The notes: generated from the letters alone by a model not told the origin. DNA of 64,000 bases from Streptomyces albiflavescens (GCF_014645835.1 NZ_BMMM01000004.1:62001-126000); one strand, 5' to 3'. Numbered from the stretch's first letter, positions 8,546 through 17,203 are shown. A program made the numbers and translations.

Positions 8546-8734
8546 TCACAGGGCGGGTCCGGCGACCATCAGGGCGAGCATGACCGCCCCGATGGAGCTG
8601 CACGTAGGATTCTTCGCCTTGATCCCGATGCTGAGCAGCAGCAGCCCGGCGATGCCGATCGGGCCGTAGTGCCATTGGACGAGCTGCTCGAAGCCGACGA
8701 CGAAGACGGCGGAGAGGAGGGCTATGGCGGGCAT
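8546..8734 (-). CDS. 62-aa two-span membrane protein, divergent from devA (copy 2)
   Basis: The start MPAIALLS at 8734 is preceded by AGGAGG. The protein aligns along its whole length with the 61-aa copy at 7188-7373 (shared GFEQ, QW-YGP, LSIG, KAKN). Two membrane helices are separated by a short polar turn. It lies between devE and devA, convergent with devE (48-nt gap) and divergent from devA. The repeated pairing suggests regulator and membrane protein evolve as a unit. Function unknown. Confidence 0.75.
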   Translation of the reverse strand: MPAIALLSAVFVVGFEQLVQWHYGPIGIAGLLLLSIGIKAKNPTCSSIGAVMLALMVAGPAL

Positions 8735-8814
8735 GGTGGTTCCTCCTGCTTTCAAGTCCTGCTTCAAGGGAGACCGGTGGGAGGCCGGCCGGGAGGGGAG
8801 GCAAAACTTCCGCC

Positions 8815-8839
8815 AACTTGGCCAAGTTGGTAACCAACT
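8815..8839. promoter_or_regulatory. Probable DevA operator: two overlapping palindromes
   Basis: AACTTGGCCAAGTT (8815-8828, perfect) overlaps AGTTGGTAACCAACT (8825-8839, perfect). The latter is the same operator core as at 7493-7507. Further AACTT/AAGTT half sites continue to about 8865. DevA is reported to repress itself in S. coelicolor, which fits. Confidence 0.6.
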
Positions 8840-8926
8840 CTGTTTAAGTTGTCCCCACTTGGCTACTACTCATAAACAACTTTCAGGCAACTCCCCATAG
8901 ATGGACCAGAGTTGTAGCGTTTGGTC

Positions 8927-9799
8927 GTGACCCAGGAGAACGTGGCAGTGAACGGCAGCAGAAGGACCTCGCCCCAGGAGATCGCCGACATCCTGCGGGA
9001 GCGCATCCGCGTCGGCGACCTCAGGGCGGGCGACCGCCTGCCCACCCAGGCCGAGTTGGCGGAGGAGTTCGGCGTCGAGCGCGGCACGGTCCGTCAAGCC
9101 CTGCGGGCACTCCAGGACGACGGTCTCCTCAGCAATGTCAGCAAGGGCAGCCCGCCGAGGATCGCCGATGTTCCCGCCGCGCGGGACGAACCCCAGCCGA
9201 CGATGGTGGGGCTGGCGCCTCGCCTCACCGAGGCGTTCTCCGTGCCGCATGTCCGTGTGGACGCCGCCAGCCTCACCGCGGAGACCCTGATGGTGGCCCT
9301 CGGGGAGCCCGTCCGCCTGATCCACGAGGGCAGGATCTGTCCGGAGTCGATCGACGTGCGGATTCTGCTGCCCTCCCGGGACATCAACCTGGCCTTCCCC
9401 GTTCCGGTGGAGGGACGCGGAGAGGACGACCTGGTCCACAAGCGCTGGCTGGACCAGCGAAACGCCCAGGTGGTCGTCCTGCGCCACAACCTCCAGGCCC
9501 TGCGCTCCTCCCACGGCATCGACGTCCGCGTGACCTTCCGCGCCCTGCCGTTCACTCCACCCGTGAAGCTGTATCTGCTCAACGAGTCGGAGGCGCTGAT
9601 TGCCTACTACATGATCACCAGGCGCGAGGAGAACTCGGACAGCGGCGTCCTGGACATGTACGACGCACTGGGCTCGGCATCCCTCCTGTTCTCCTTCGAG
9701 AAGCGAGCCGGCCAACGGGACGCGGCGTTTGTGGAGGAATCCCAGAAGTGGTTCGACGCCCTCTGGGAAACCATCACCACGGACCTGACACTCTCCTAG
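8927..9799 (+). CDS. devA: GntR-family developmental regulator DevA
   Basis: The 290-residue DevA-type protein has a GntR winged helix (ADILRERIRVGDLRAGDRLP, FGVERGTVRQALRAL) and the family C-terminal domain (VRILLPSRDINLAFP; FRALPFTPPVKLYLLNESEAL). GTG 8927 lies 7 nt after TAGCGT (8915-8920), so the start is probably leaderless; the sequence upstream matches that of devE nearly base for base. In S. coelicolor DevA is needed for proper aerial hyphae and sporulation septation, represses its own promoter and is co-expressed with devB. Here its TAG stop overlaps the GTG of the HAD gene (TAGTG), which supports a devAB operon with translational coupling. Confidence 0.85.
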   Translation: MTQENVAVNGSRRTSPQEIADILRERIRVGDLRAGDRLPTQAELAEEFGVERGTVRQALRALQDDGLLSNVSKGSPPRIADVPAARDEPQPTMVGLAPRLTEAFSVPHVRVDAASLTAETLMVALGEPVRLIHEGRICPESIDVRILLPSRDINLAFPVPVEGRGEDDLVHKRWLDQRNAQVVVLRHNLQALRSSHGIDVRVTFRALPFTPPVKLYLLNESEALIAYYMITRREENSDSGVLDMYDALGSASLLFSFEKRAGQRDAAFVEESQKWFDALWETITTDLTLS

Positions 9800-10536
9800 T
9801 GACTTCTGACATGACGCAGACTGAATCGGTGGCGACAGCGACAGAGAACCTACGGGAAGTGATCACCAGCGCCCGCTTCGTGCTCTTCGACTTCGATGGG
9901 CCGATCTGCCGGTTGTTCGCGGGGCACGCCGCGGAGGATGTGGCGGGGGCTCTGGTGGAGTGGCTCGAGCGGCAGGGGCTGCGCGGGCTCCTGACCGAGG
10001 AGGAACGCGGCCACCCCGACCCGATGGTGGTTCTCTACGCGGTCAACCGGGGTCATCCGCACAGCGATCTGGTGACCGAGCTGGAGGAGCGGCTCACCCA
10101 GCAGGAACTCAAGGCGGTGCCTTGGGCCATGCCCACCGCGTTCGCGGATCCACTGATACGGACCTGGAGTGCCGTAGGTGTCCGGCTGGCGGTGACGACC
10201 AACAACTCCCCGCTCACCGCCGCCCGTTACCTCGCGCGCCGAGGTCTCACCGAATGCTTCGCGCCCAACATCTACGGCCGCACCCGCAACCTGCACCACC
10301 TCAAGCCGGACCCGCACTGCCTCAACCGCGCCCTGAACGCCCTGGGTGCCGCCCCGTCGGCGTCTCTCATGATCGGCGACGCCCCTTCGGACTTTCTCGC
10401 CGCCGAACGGGCCGGAGTTCCGTTCCTCGGCTACGCGCGTAACGAGGGCAAGGAGAAGCAACTGAGGGACGTGGGAGCCAAGCATGTGGTGGGGTCACTG
10501 GAGCCGGTTCTGCGGGTGCTTCGGGGTCAGCTCTGA
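9799..10536 (+). CDS. devB: HAD-superfamily phosphatase DevB
   Basis: The 245-residue HAD hydrolase has all four motifs: nucleophile and acid Asp in LFDFDGPIC (D31, D33), motif II in VTTNNSP, Lys in KPDP and the acidic pair in IGDAPSD. A helical cap of about 80 residues lies between motifs I and II (C1-type cap, phosphoglycolate-phosphatase-like). GTG 9799 overlaps the devA stop; ATG 9811 is an alternative. The genuine substrate is unknown; the family dephosphorylates small metabolites. The end overlaps the third small membrane gene on the other strand by 10 nt. Confidence 0.85.
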   Translation: MTSDMTQTESVATATENLREVITSARFVLFDFDGPICRLFAGHAAEDVAGALVEWLERQGLRGLLTEEERGHPDPMVVLYAVNRGHPHSDLVTELEERLTQQELKAVPWAMPTAFADPLIRTWSAVGVRLAVTTNNSPLTAARYLARRGLTECFAPNIYGRTRNLHHLKPDPHCLNRALNALGAAPSASLMIGDAPSDFLAAERAGVPFLGYARNEGKEKQLRDVGAKHVVGSLEPVLRVLRGQL

Positions 10537-10715
10537 AGCTGCAGGGTGAGCAGGAGAAAGAGGAACGCCGCCCATCCGGCCAGCCGTGGATGCCCCGCCC
10601 GTATGCCCACCAGCGCCAGGGTCAGCAGGACCAGACCCGCGAACCCGAGCTCCGACTGCACCAGTTGCGCGGTTCCGAACTCGACGGCTGCACCCACCAG
10701 TTGGAAGATGACCAT
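10527..10715 (-). CDS. 62-aa two-span membrane protein, divergent from the third GntR (copy 3)
   Basis: ATG 10715 gives a 62-aa protein equal in length to the copy 2 homologue; a GTG at 10724 is the alternative. It shares the pattern AQLVQ-x-LG and GIRAGH with the EQLVQWHYG and GIKAKN of the other copies but is more diverged, with three hydrophobic blocks (QLVGAAVEFGT, LVLLTLAL, FLFLLLTL). It overlaps the 3' end of devB by 10 nt on the opposite strand. The pairing with a divergent GntR gene is the third instance in 3.5 kb. Confidence 0.65.
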   Translation of the reverse strand: MVIFQLVGAAVEFGTAQLVQSELGFAGLVLLTLALVGIRAGHPRLAGWAAFLFLLLTLQLQS

Positions 10716-10748
10716 GTCCCCCACCCCGTCCGCTTCACGGAAGCGATC

Positions 10749-10854
10749 AACTACCAGTCCAATTGGACTGGTTGACTTGAAATTGGTTTTCCCGGCCGGG
10801 TTGATCCCTTAACTACCAGTCAAGATGAGCTTGCGATGTGACTGAAATTGGTTT
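10749..10854. promoter_or_regulatory. Operator region of the third GntR module, with a duplicated ~62-65-bp unit
   Basis: A perfect 20-bp palindrome ACCAGTCCAATTGGACTGGT spans 10753-10772. The half site AACTACCAGTC occurs at 10749-10759 and again at 10811-10821, and TGAAATTGGTTT at 10778-10789 and 10843-10854. The region is AT-rich compared with its surroundings. Its core differs from the AGTTGGT-type operators of modules 1 and 2, suggesting separate DNA specificity. Confidence 0.6.
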
Positions 10855-10885
10855 GCTTGTCGGTCGCAAGCGGTACGGTCGGCAT

Positions 10886-11758
10886 GTGGGCGAAGAGCGG
10901 AGCGGTGAAGGAGGTGGCAAGGAGTTCCGGCGTGTCCTGGATGATCTGCGCAACCGCATGGTCAACGGGGACTATCCGCTCGGGAGCTCCCTGCCGGCGC
11001 AGCGACTCCTCGCCGAGGAGTTCGAGGTGTCCCGGGACACCGTTCAGCGTGTGGTGAGGACACTGGCGAGCGAGGGCTGGGTCGAGTCCCGGCAGGGCAG
11101 TGGATCCCGCGTGATCAAGACCCAGCGGATTCAACCAGCGGTCCCGCAGGGTGCGAAGCCTGGCCCCATGGCTCTCGGCCCGATCATCAGCAAGGCGTTC
11201 GGCCGGTCCGAGGTCAGCCTGGACGTCTTCACGCTGACCGGTGAATCCCTCGACACCCATGTCCGGTTGCAGGCGTTGCGGATCCGCGCGGAGCCTCACG
11301 GCGCACCGCAGCGCGTCGCCGTACGCATTCTGGTGCCTTCCGAGGATGCCGAGCTGCCTTTTCCCCGCTCCAAGGACGATCCTTCCGACCGGCGCCCGGT
11401 GGAGCGGGTGTGGGACATCGCGCGTCGGTCCGCGTCCTCACTACGGCACGTCCTCGAATCGTTGAGGGTCGAGAAACTGGTGCCGGAGGTCAGCCTGGAG
11501 ATCCGTCACACCTCCGTCGTTCCGAACTTCAAGTTCTATCTGCTCAACGGTTCGGAGGCGCTGTTCGGGCTGTACCAAGTGGTGGAGCGCCCGATCTTCC
11601 TGGACGACGGGGAGGAGCTGACCGCCGTCGACGTCGAAGGGATAGGTGCCAACCTCATGCATTACGAGAGGGACGCCGACCCGGAGTCCCCGGGCTCTTT
11701 CTTCGTGGACAGCATGCAGACCTACTTCAACTCCGTATGGACTCTTCTCTCGGAGTAG
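10886..11758 (+). CDS. Third DevA-like GntR regulator, divergent paralogue
   Basis: The 290-residue regulator has a GntR winged helix (LDDLRNRMVNGDYPLGSSLP; FEVSRDTVQRVVRTLASEGW) and the DevA-type C-terminal domain (VRILVPSEDAELPFP; NFKFYLLNGSEALFGLYQ). The FRALPFTPPVKLY block of DevA/DevE is altered to IRHTSVVPNFKFY, so the ligand may differ. GTG 10886 lies 7 nt after TACGGT (10874-10879), matching the leaderless geometry of the other two; GTG 10838 would add 16 residues. Its 3' end overlaps the convergent HAD gene by 37 bp. I know of no described role. Confidence 0.75.
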   Translation: MGEERSGEGGGKEFRRVLDDLRNRMVNGDYPLGSSLPAQRLLAEEFEVSRDTVQRVVRTLASEGWVESRQGSGSRVIKTQRIQPAVPQGAKPGPMALGPIISKAFGRSEVSLDVFTLTGESLDTHVRLQALRIRAEPHGAPQRVAVRILVPSEDAELPFPRSKDDPSDRRPVERVWDIARRSASSLRHVLESLRVEKLVPEVSLEIRHTSVVPNFKFYLLNGSEALFGLYQVVERPIFLDDGEELTAVDVEGIGANLMHYERDADPESPGSFFVDSMQTYFNSVWTLLSE

Positions 11759-12504
11759 TCGGCACCCAGGAGCCCGTGGGCCGCGGCGATGACCGGAGCG
11801 TGTGATGAGACCACTCCGTCCGCGCCGTTTCGCCGCATCAGCTGTCGGCGCTTCCTGTCCCGCGTGTATCCGAGGAATCGGACTCTCGCCGACTTGGCCG
11901 CCCGGAGGTCGGTGAGCTGATCTCCCACCAGCAGGGCGCGTGAGGGATCCAGGCCATCCAGGCATTCCAGGGCGCGGAGCACTACGTCGGGATCGGGTTT
12001 CATCCGACGTGGTTCGCCCGGATCACGGCCGCAGACCGCCTCGAACTTCGACTGCAGGCCCGCGTGCTTGAGGTACTGCCAGATGGGGTCATCGGCGTTG
12101 TTGCTCACGATCACCAGGCGCTTGCCGAGATCGAGCAGTGTGTCCAGCAGCGTCTCGAGGTCCGGGGCCTGCGGGGCGGAATTCGCAGCGGCGGACTCAT
12201 GCCGCGTGACGATGGTGTTCGCCAGGTCCAGAGGCCTTCGGCTGCGATACTCCAACGCCTCGCGGTCGAGCATGTCCCTGAGATGGTGGAGGATTCCGTG
12301 CGAGTCGTGGCAGTCCTCGACCTCCCGGTCGAGCGGGCCCCATTCGTGCCGCGCCATGACCTTGATCTCCTCGGCGATGTGCGCGGTCGGCTTCTTGCCG
12401 AACAGGTCGCAAATCGGCCCGTCGAAGTCGATGAGCACCGCGTCCACGTCGCGCAGAAGTCGTCTCAGCTCCTGACCACGGGATCTGCCGTACAGGAACC
12501 ACAT
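11722..12504 (-). CDS. HAD-superfamily phosphatase, second copy in the dev island
   Basis: The 260-residue HAD hydrolase has motif I LIDFDGPIC (D26, D28), motif II in VSNNADD, Lys in KPDP and motif IV GDQLTD. The FDGPIC and LGYTRD/LGYARN segments are shared with DevB, so the two are paralogues. MWFLYGRS at 12504 is the preferred start; the open frame continues to 12591. It is convergent with the third GntR gene (37-bp overlap). Substrate unknown. The gap 12505-12749 holds no other gene. Confidence 0.8.
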   Translation of the reverse strand: MWFLYGRSRGQELRRLLRDVDAVLIDFDGPICDLFGKKPTAHIAEEIKVMARHEWGPLDREVEDCHDSHGILHHLRDMLDREALEYRSRRPLDLANTIVTRHESAAANSAPQAPDLETLLDTLLDLGKRLVIVSNNADDPIWQYLKHAGLQSKFEAVCGRDPGEPRRMKPDPDVVLRALECLDGLDPSRALLVGDQLTDLRAAKSARVRFLGYTRDRKRRQLMRRNGADGVVSSHAPVIAAAHGLLGADYSERRVHTELK

Positions 12505-12749
12505 CGCTGTCACCCGGACAGTGTGGACCACGGGGGCCCGCGCTGTGCGCATGTCCGGCGCGTTGACGCTGCTCAGCGGAGTCTTTCGCACGAATGGGCG
12601 TCCATACGCTCACACAGGGGACGGAGGCGCGTTCACGCAGGGGATGGAGGTGATCGAAAGAAACCCTTCTGGCACGATGCCCACCCACGGGGGAGTACGG
12701 TGCTCCCCTCTTCCACCATTGGTGCGGTCTCACGCGAGAGAAACGGGCA

Positions 12750-13853
12750 ATGTCACCCGAATCGGCTTCCTTGGCTCGGCAGCGAGCCGTTGAGGTGAGT
12801 GGCAATGCGAGCGTGGTCGAAGGACCACTCCATGGCTACCACCATGAGACGTATGTCTTTCCCCTTCCTGGTGGGGCCGAGGAGGCCGGGCAGGTCCGCT
12901 GGAAGTGCCGCGAACCGCGCAGCACCCTGCTGTGGTTCGACCGGCGTTGCTTCGCCTCCGAGGAGCAGTTGCTCCGCGCTCTGCAGGGACACATCCGGGG
13001 CATCCCCGACATCATCCAGGCGGGGCCCGTCGGTCTTCAGCGGTTCATCGAGGGAGAGACGCTCGGGGCGCGGTACGGATCAGGGCGTACGATCCCTCTC
13101 TCCATCGTCCGGCAAATCGTGGAACTCTTCCGGCAGTTGGTCGGCGTGCGGCCTGAAGTGCTGACCGTGGAGAGGAGGTGCGAACCCCAGGACCGCGCCG
13201 TCGAAGGCGACACCTCGGGCTTTTTGGAGCGGCTCATCTGCTTCACCGAAGAGCGGGTCTACCAAAGGAACCTGCCCACTTTCGAGGGCCTGTTCGGTTC
13301 GCTCGGGGTGGACGGCGACTCTTTCAAGCGGCTCAGAAAGCAGGTGTCGGGGCTGACGGAACGACCCTTCTGCCTCCTGCACGCCGACCTGCATCGCGAG
13401 AACTTCATCGTCGATCCCGAGGGCCGGCTCTGGACGATCGACTGGGAGTTGGCGATGGTCGGGGATCCGCTCTACGACCTGGCCACTCACCTTTACCTGA
13501 TGCGGTACCCGAGGCACCAGGAACGCCGGATGACACAGGGCTGGCGCGAGGCCGTCGAGGATGTCGTACCCGGCAGCTCGGTCGGCTGGGAGGAGGACCT
13601 TCCCAGACTGCTCGACTACAAGCGGGCGCAGTCGGTGTTCACGGATGTCATCCGCATGTCCCTGTCGCTCGGCGCGGGGCCGGAGGCCGACGGGACTCTC
13701 CTCACCCGTGCGGCCGGAAAGATACAGAAGGTGCTGGTCGCCGCGGCGGAACCGCTGGGGATCGAGAGGGTGCCGAGCAGGCGTCGTATCACTGCGTCGC
13801 TCCTGCGGTGGTATCAGACGCACAGAGAGATCGGTACGGAGCGCGCGCTGTAA
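12750..13853 (+). CDS. Aminoglycoside-phosphotransferase-fold small-molecule kinase
   Basis: The 367-residue protein has the APH/choline-kinase fold: the catalytic Brenner loop HADLHRENF (H211, D213, N218) and the metal-binding IDWELA (the DFG equivalent), followed by GDPLYDLATHLYLMRYP. The nucleotide loop is weak, with GYHHETYVFPL near the N-terminus. Such kinases phosphorylate hydroxyls of antibiotics, choline, homoserine or sugars; nothing identifies the substrate. The same central segment, LATHL-x-MRYP, recurs in the next gene, so the two are paralogues. With two HAD phosphatases adjacent, a phosphorylation/dephosphorylation pair acting on one metabolite is possible. Confidence 0.78.
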   Translation: MSPESASLARQRAVEVSGNASVVEGPLHGYHHETYVFPLPGGAEEAGQVRWKCREPRSTLLWFDRRCFASEEQLLRALQGHIRGIPDIIQAGPVGLQRFIEGETLGARYGSGRTIPLSIVRQIVELFRQLVGVRPEVLTVERRCEPQDRAVEGDTSGFLERLICFTEERVYQRNLPTFEGLFGSLGVDGDSFKRLRKQVSGLTERPFCLLHADLHRENFIVDPEGRLWTIDWELAMVGDPLYDLATHLYLMRYPRHQERRMTQGWREAVEDVVPGSSVGWEEDLPRLLDYKRAQSVFTDVIRMSLSLGAGPEADGTLLTRAAGKIQKVLVAAAEPLGIERVPSRRRITASLLRWYQTHREIGTERAL

Positions 13854-13941
13854 CGTGCGCTGGGCGGCGGTGGTTTGTGGTACCCAGGTTGTTCCTGGGT
13901 TCTGTTCCTGGACTTCGGAATAGCTCACAAAGGAGCGGCCA

Positions 13942-16167
13942 GTGGGCGCACCTCCTTTTCCACGCATCTCACTCGGGGACTCCGACGGCGGCGACGCGTA
14001 CGACGCATTCATACGTGAGGCGCTGCGCAATGGGGAGGCGAGCGCGGGCCACCACAACCGCAACTATGTGTATCCGCTGACGGAGCGCATGGCCCGGCTC
14101 GTCGGGCTGGAGCCGGGCACGCCGGTGACCGTCCGGATACGGCGGACCGAGGCACTGCCGGTGGTGATCAGGACTTGGCAGGACGAGGCGGAGTTCCTCG
14201 GTGCCATCGCGGGTGTGCTGCCTCATGCGCCGGTGTGTCTGTTCAAGCGGGGGGACGCGGCCGTCCAGAGTTACGTGAAAGGTGTGCCGCTCGCCGGCAT
14301 CTGTCCGGACGGCAAGCCGGTCGACGGTGTGCTGATCAAGGCGATGACCGATCTGCTCGCGCGGATGTCGCGGGTGCGAAGGGAGTCCCTGCCACGGCTG
14401 CCCGACTGCTGGCCACGCAACGCCCGGGACAGTCAGGGCTTCCTGCGGACTCTGGCCATGCTTGCGGAACGGCAGATTCGGCAGACCAATTGGACTGACT
14501 TCGGTGGGCTGTTCGCGGCCCTGGGTATATCCGGCGATGCCATGATCGAGGTAGCCCGACGGGTCCCTGCCATGGCACGCCGCCCGTACAGCCTGCTCCA
14601 CGCCGACCTGCACCGCGGCAACGTGATCGTGTCCTATGACGGCAACCCTCCGCTGGTCTGCGTCGACTGGGAGCTCGCGACCTACGGCGACCCCCTGCAC
14701 GATCTCGCCACCCACCTGGTCCGCATGCGGTACCCGGACTTCCAGTGGGAAGAGGTGATCGACGCGTGGGCGTGCAGCGTTGACGAGGAGTGCCCCGCGG
14801 CCGCGAACGGACTGACCAAGGACCTGCGCCACTACGTCGACTTCGAGCGGGCCCAGTCCGTCTTCCCCGACGTGATGCGCGCGGCGAAGACGCTGGACGG
14901 TTCGCCCGACCAGACAGCCCTGGACACCGCGACGGCGGCGGTGCGCAGGGCGCTGGAAGCCGCCGCCGAACCGCTCCGGCTCCCTCATGTGCCCGACGAG
15001 GTCGAGATCGAGCGAACCCTGCTGCGCTGGCAGGCCGGCGGCCGGGCCAGGGCAGGAGACGCACGGCCCGTCCCGGTCCTGAACTGGGAACCGGATCGCA
15101 GGATCCCCGAGCGCCCCGACTTTCCCCATTCAGCGGTGCTCGGCGCGTTGATCGCCGAGGCGGTGGTCCCGGCGCACCGAGTGCTCAAGGGCACCGCGCA
15201 CGTCAACTCGGTCGTGCACGTCCGGGACATCGACTTCCCGGTCGTCGTACGCCGCAGGCTCGCGTCGGACCGCTGCACCGAGTCCCGCTTCCTCAACGAG
15301 CACGCGGTCCTCAGAGCCGTCGAACGCTCCGGTCTCCCCGTTCAGGCACCGCGCGTACTGGCGGTGGGCGAGAGCTTCCATACGGGCCCGCGGCGCAGCG
15401 AGCCGTTCGCCATCCACACCTACGTCGGGTCGCACGACAGCGACCGCCCGCCCAATCATCCGGTGCAAGGTCTTCTGCCGCACGAGGCGGACGCACTCGT
15501 GGACCAGCTCTGCGCGCTGACCGAACTCGACTACCTGGAACTGGATCCGATGGCCGCGGATCTCCAGTTCTGCTTCTACGACTGGCTGATCGGACAGTTG
15601 GTCGACCTGGTCCGGAGGCTGCCCGAGGAGTCGCTCCAACTGGCGCGCGAGCTGGGGCTGCCCGACCCCGAGAAACTTCACCGGATACTCTCCCGGCACC
15701 CTCTGACCTCACGGCAGCCGGCCCTGCTGCACGGCGACCTGAACCCCTGGAACCTCGTGCGCCGCGAGGACCGGTTCGCGCTCACCCTCATCGACTGGGA
15801 GAGGGCGATGGTCGGCGACCCGCTGTACGACCTCGTGCGGCACATGCACCTCACGCCCACCGTGCCCGAGATCCGCGACCGCATGTTCGAGCGCTGGGCG
15901 AGCAAGCTCCCCGGCGTGTACACCAGGGACTGGGAACGGGACTGGCGCGTCTACCGGTGGATCGAAGTCGTCCGCTCCGCCTACGTGGATCTGGACCGCC
16001 TGCTCGCCCGCGGCGCCGACCTCAACGCCCCCAACGTGAGTAGGGCAGTGGACTCGTACAAGGCGACCCTCGAAGCCGCCACCACGTCGTTGGGGCTGCC
16101 CGACCGGCCGACGGCGAACCCCTATCTCGCCCGCGCGCTGCCGCGCGGTGACCACGGCGCCACCTGA
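13942..16167 (+). CDS. Tandem double-domain APH-fold kinase
   Basis: The 741-residue protein contains two complete phosphotransferase domains. Domain 1 (about residues 20-350) has HADLHRGNVIV (H220) and VDWELATYGDPLHDLATHL. Domain 2 (about 400-735) has HGDLNPWNLV (H597) and IDWERAMVGDPLYDLVRHM. Each keeps the catalytic Asp, Asn and metal Asp, so both may be active. Domain 1 is closest to the single-domain kinase just upstream; domain 2 is more distant. GTG 13942 has AGGAG at 13931-13935. A gap of 88 nt from the upstream kinase suggests one operon. Double APH domains are unusual; substrates are unknown. Confidence 0.8.
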   Translation: MGAPPFPRISLGDSDGGDAYDAFIREALRNGEASAGHHNRNYVYPLTERMARLVGLEPGTPVTVRIRRTEALPVVIRTWQDEAEFLGAIAGVLPHAPVCLFKRGDAAVQSYVKGVPLAGICPDGKPVDGVLIKAMTDLLARMSRVRRESLPRLPDCWPRNARDSQGFLRTLAMLAERQIRQTNWTDFGGLFAALGISGDAMIEVARRVPAMARRPYSLLHADLHRGNVIVSYDGNPPLVCVDWELATYGDPLHDLATHLVRMRYPDFQWEEVIDAWACSVDEECPAAANGLTKDLRHYVDFERAQSVFPDVMRAAKTLDGSPDQTALDTATAAVRRALEAAAEPLRLPHVPDEVEIERTLLRWQAGGRARAGDARPVPVLNWEPDRRIPERPDFPHSAVLGALIAEAVVPAHRVLKGTAHVNSVVHVRDIDFPVVVRRRLASDRCTESRFLNEHAVLRAVERSGLPVQAPRVLAVGESFHTGPRRSEPFAIHTYVGSHDSDRPPNHPVQGLLPHEADALVDQLCALTELDYLELDPMAADLQFCFYDWLIGQLVDLVRRLPEESLQLARELGLPDPEKLHRILSRHPLTSRQPALLHGDLNPWNLVRREDRFALTLIDWERAMVGDPLYDLVRHMHLTPTVPEIRDRMFERWASKLPGVYTRDWERDWRVYRWIEVVRSAYVDLDRLLARGADLNAPNVSRAVDSYKATLEAATTSLGLPDRPTANPYLARALPRGDHGAT

Positions 16168-16231
16168 CCGGGAGGCTCTGGGAGCGCGCCGTGCGGGTGC
16201 CGCCGTCCCACGTGCACGTGGGACGGCGTGC

Positions 16232-17203
16232 TCACACCTTCAGCACGACCTTCCCCAGCAACTCCCGCCCCTCGATGGCCCCATGCGCCTCCCCCGCCCG
16301 CTCCAGCGGAAACACCTCGCCGATCACCGGCAGCAGGCGCCCCGCCGCCGCATCGTTGAGCGCGTCGGACGTGAAGCGGCGCAGGTCGGCGGGGCCGAAC
16401 TGGACGTCTCCGATGCCGAAGAGCTTGATGCCCCGGCGGGTGGCTTCGGCCGGGTCGACGGGGGAGAAGCCGCCCGACGGTGCGCCGTGGGCCGAGAAGC
16501 GGCCGCCGTCGGCCGTCAGGGCGAAAGCGGCGGCGCCGAGTTCGCCGCCCACGCCGTCCAGGACGACGTCCGCGGCTTCGGTGGAGCCGCCGAGCGCGTG
16601 GCGGGCGGCCCGCGGCCAGTCGGGGTCCGTGGCGTCGACCGCCGCGTCCGCACCCAGTTCCCGCACCAGTGCCAGTTTCGCGGCTCCTCGGGCCACCCCG
16701 ACCACCCGCGCCCCGCGCGCGTGGGCCAGCTGGATCAGCAGCGTGCCCATGCCTCCGGAGGCGCCGAGGACGAGGACGCGGTCGGTGGGGCCGACGGCGG
16801 TCAGTTCGAGCAGGCCTGCGGCGGTGACGCCGTCGTGGACCAGGGCCGCGGCCGGGAGCAGGTCGAGGGAGTCCGGCACGGCGGTCAGGGCCGAGGCCGG
16901 GGCGAGTGCCCGTTCCGCGTAGCTGCCGGTCACGAACGCCGTGACCCGGCGGCCGAGCCACTCGGCGGGGGCATCGGCCCCGAGTGCACTGACCACGCCC
17001 GACACACCGCCCCCGGGCACGTACGGGGGCGTCACCGGGAAGAAGTCCCGGCCCCAGCCCGCCCTCACCTGTGTCTCCACGAAGATCGTGTCCGCGTAGG
17101 CGACGTCGATCACCACCTCGCCCGGTCCCGGAACCGGGTCCGGAATCTCCACGGGTGTCAGGACCTCCGGGCCGCCGAACGCTTTCACCTGTGCTGCTCG
17201 CAT
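16232..17203 (-). CDS. NADPH:quinone oxidoreductase-like MDR-family dehydrogenase, probable SoxR target
   Basis: The 323-residue medium-chain reductase (quinone oxidoreductase group, no catalytic or structural zinc Cys cluster) has the N-terminal GroES-like domain and Rossmann motif LGASGGMGTLLIQLA (about residue 148). It probably reduces quinones or enones with NADPH in the cytosol. The start MRAAQVKAFGGPEV has AAGGAG upstream. Its promoter (17238-17268) has the 19-bp -35/-10 spacer and CCTCAA/TTGAGG dyad of SoxR-controlled promoters, which suits a quinone-handling enzyme. A TetR gene is divergent. Confidence 0.88.
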   Translation of the reverse strand: MRAAQVKAFGGPEVLTPVEIPDPVPGPGEVVIDVAYADTIFVETQVRAGWGRDFFPVTPPYVPGGGVSGVVSALGADAPAEWLGRRVTAFVTGSYAERALAPASALTAVPDSLDLLPAAALVHDGVTAAGLLELTAVGPTDRVLVLGASGGMGTLLIQLAHARGARVVGVARGAAKLALVRELGADAAVDATDPDWPRAARHALGGSTEAADVVLDGVGGELGAAAFALTADGGRFSAHGAPSGGFSPVDPAEATRRGIKLFGIGDVQFGPADLRRFTSDALNDAAAGRLLPVIGEVFPLERAGEAHGAIEGRELLGKVVLKV

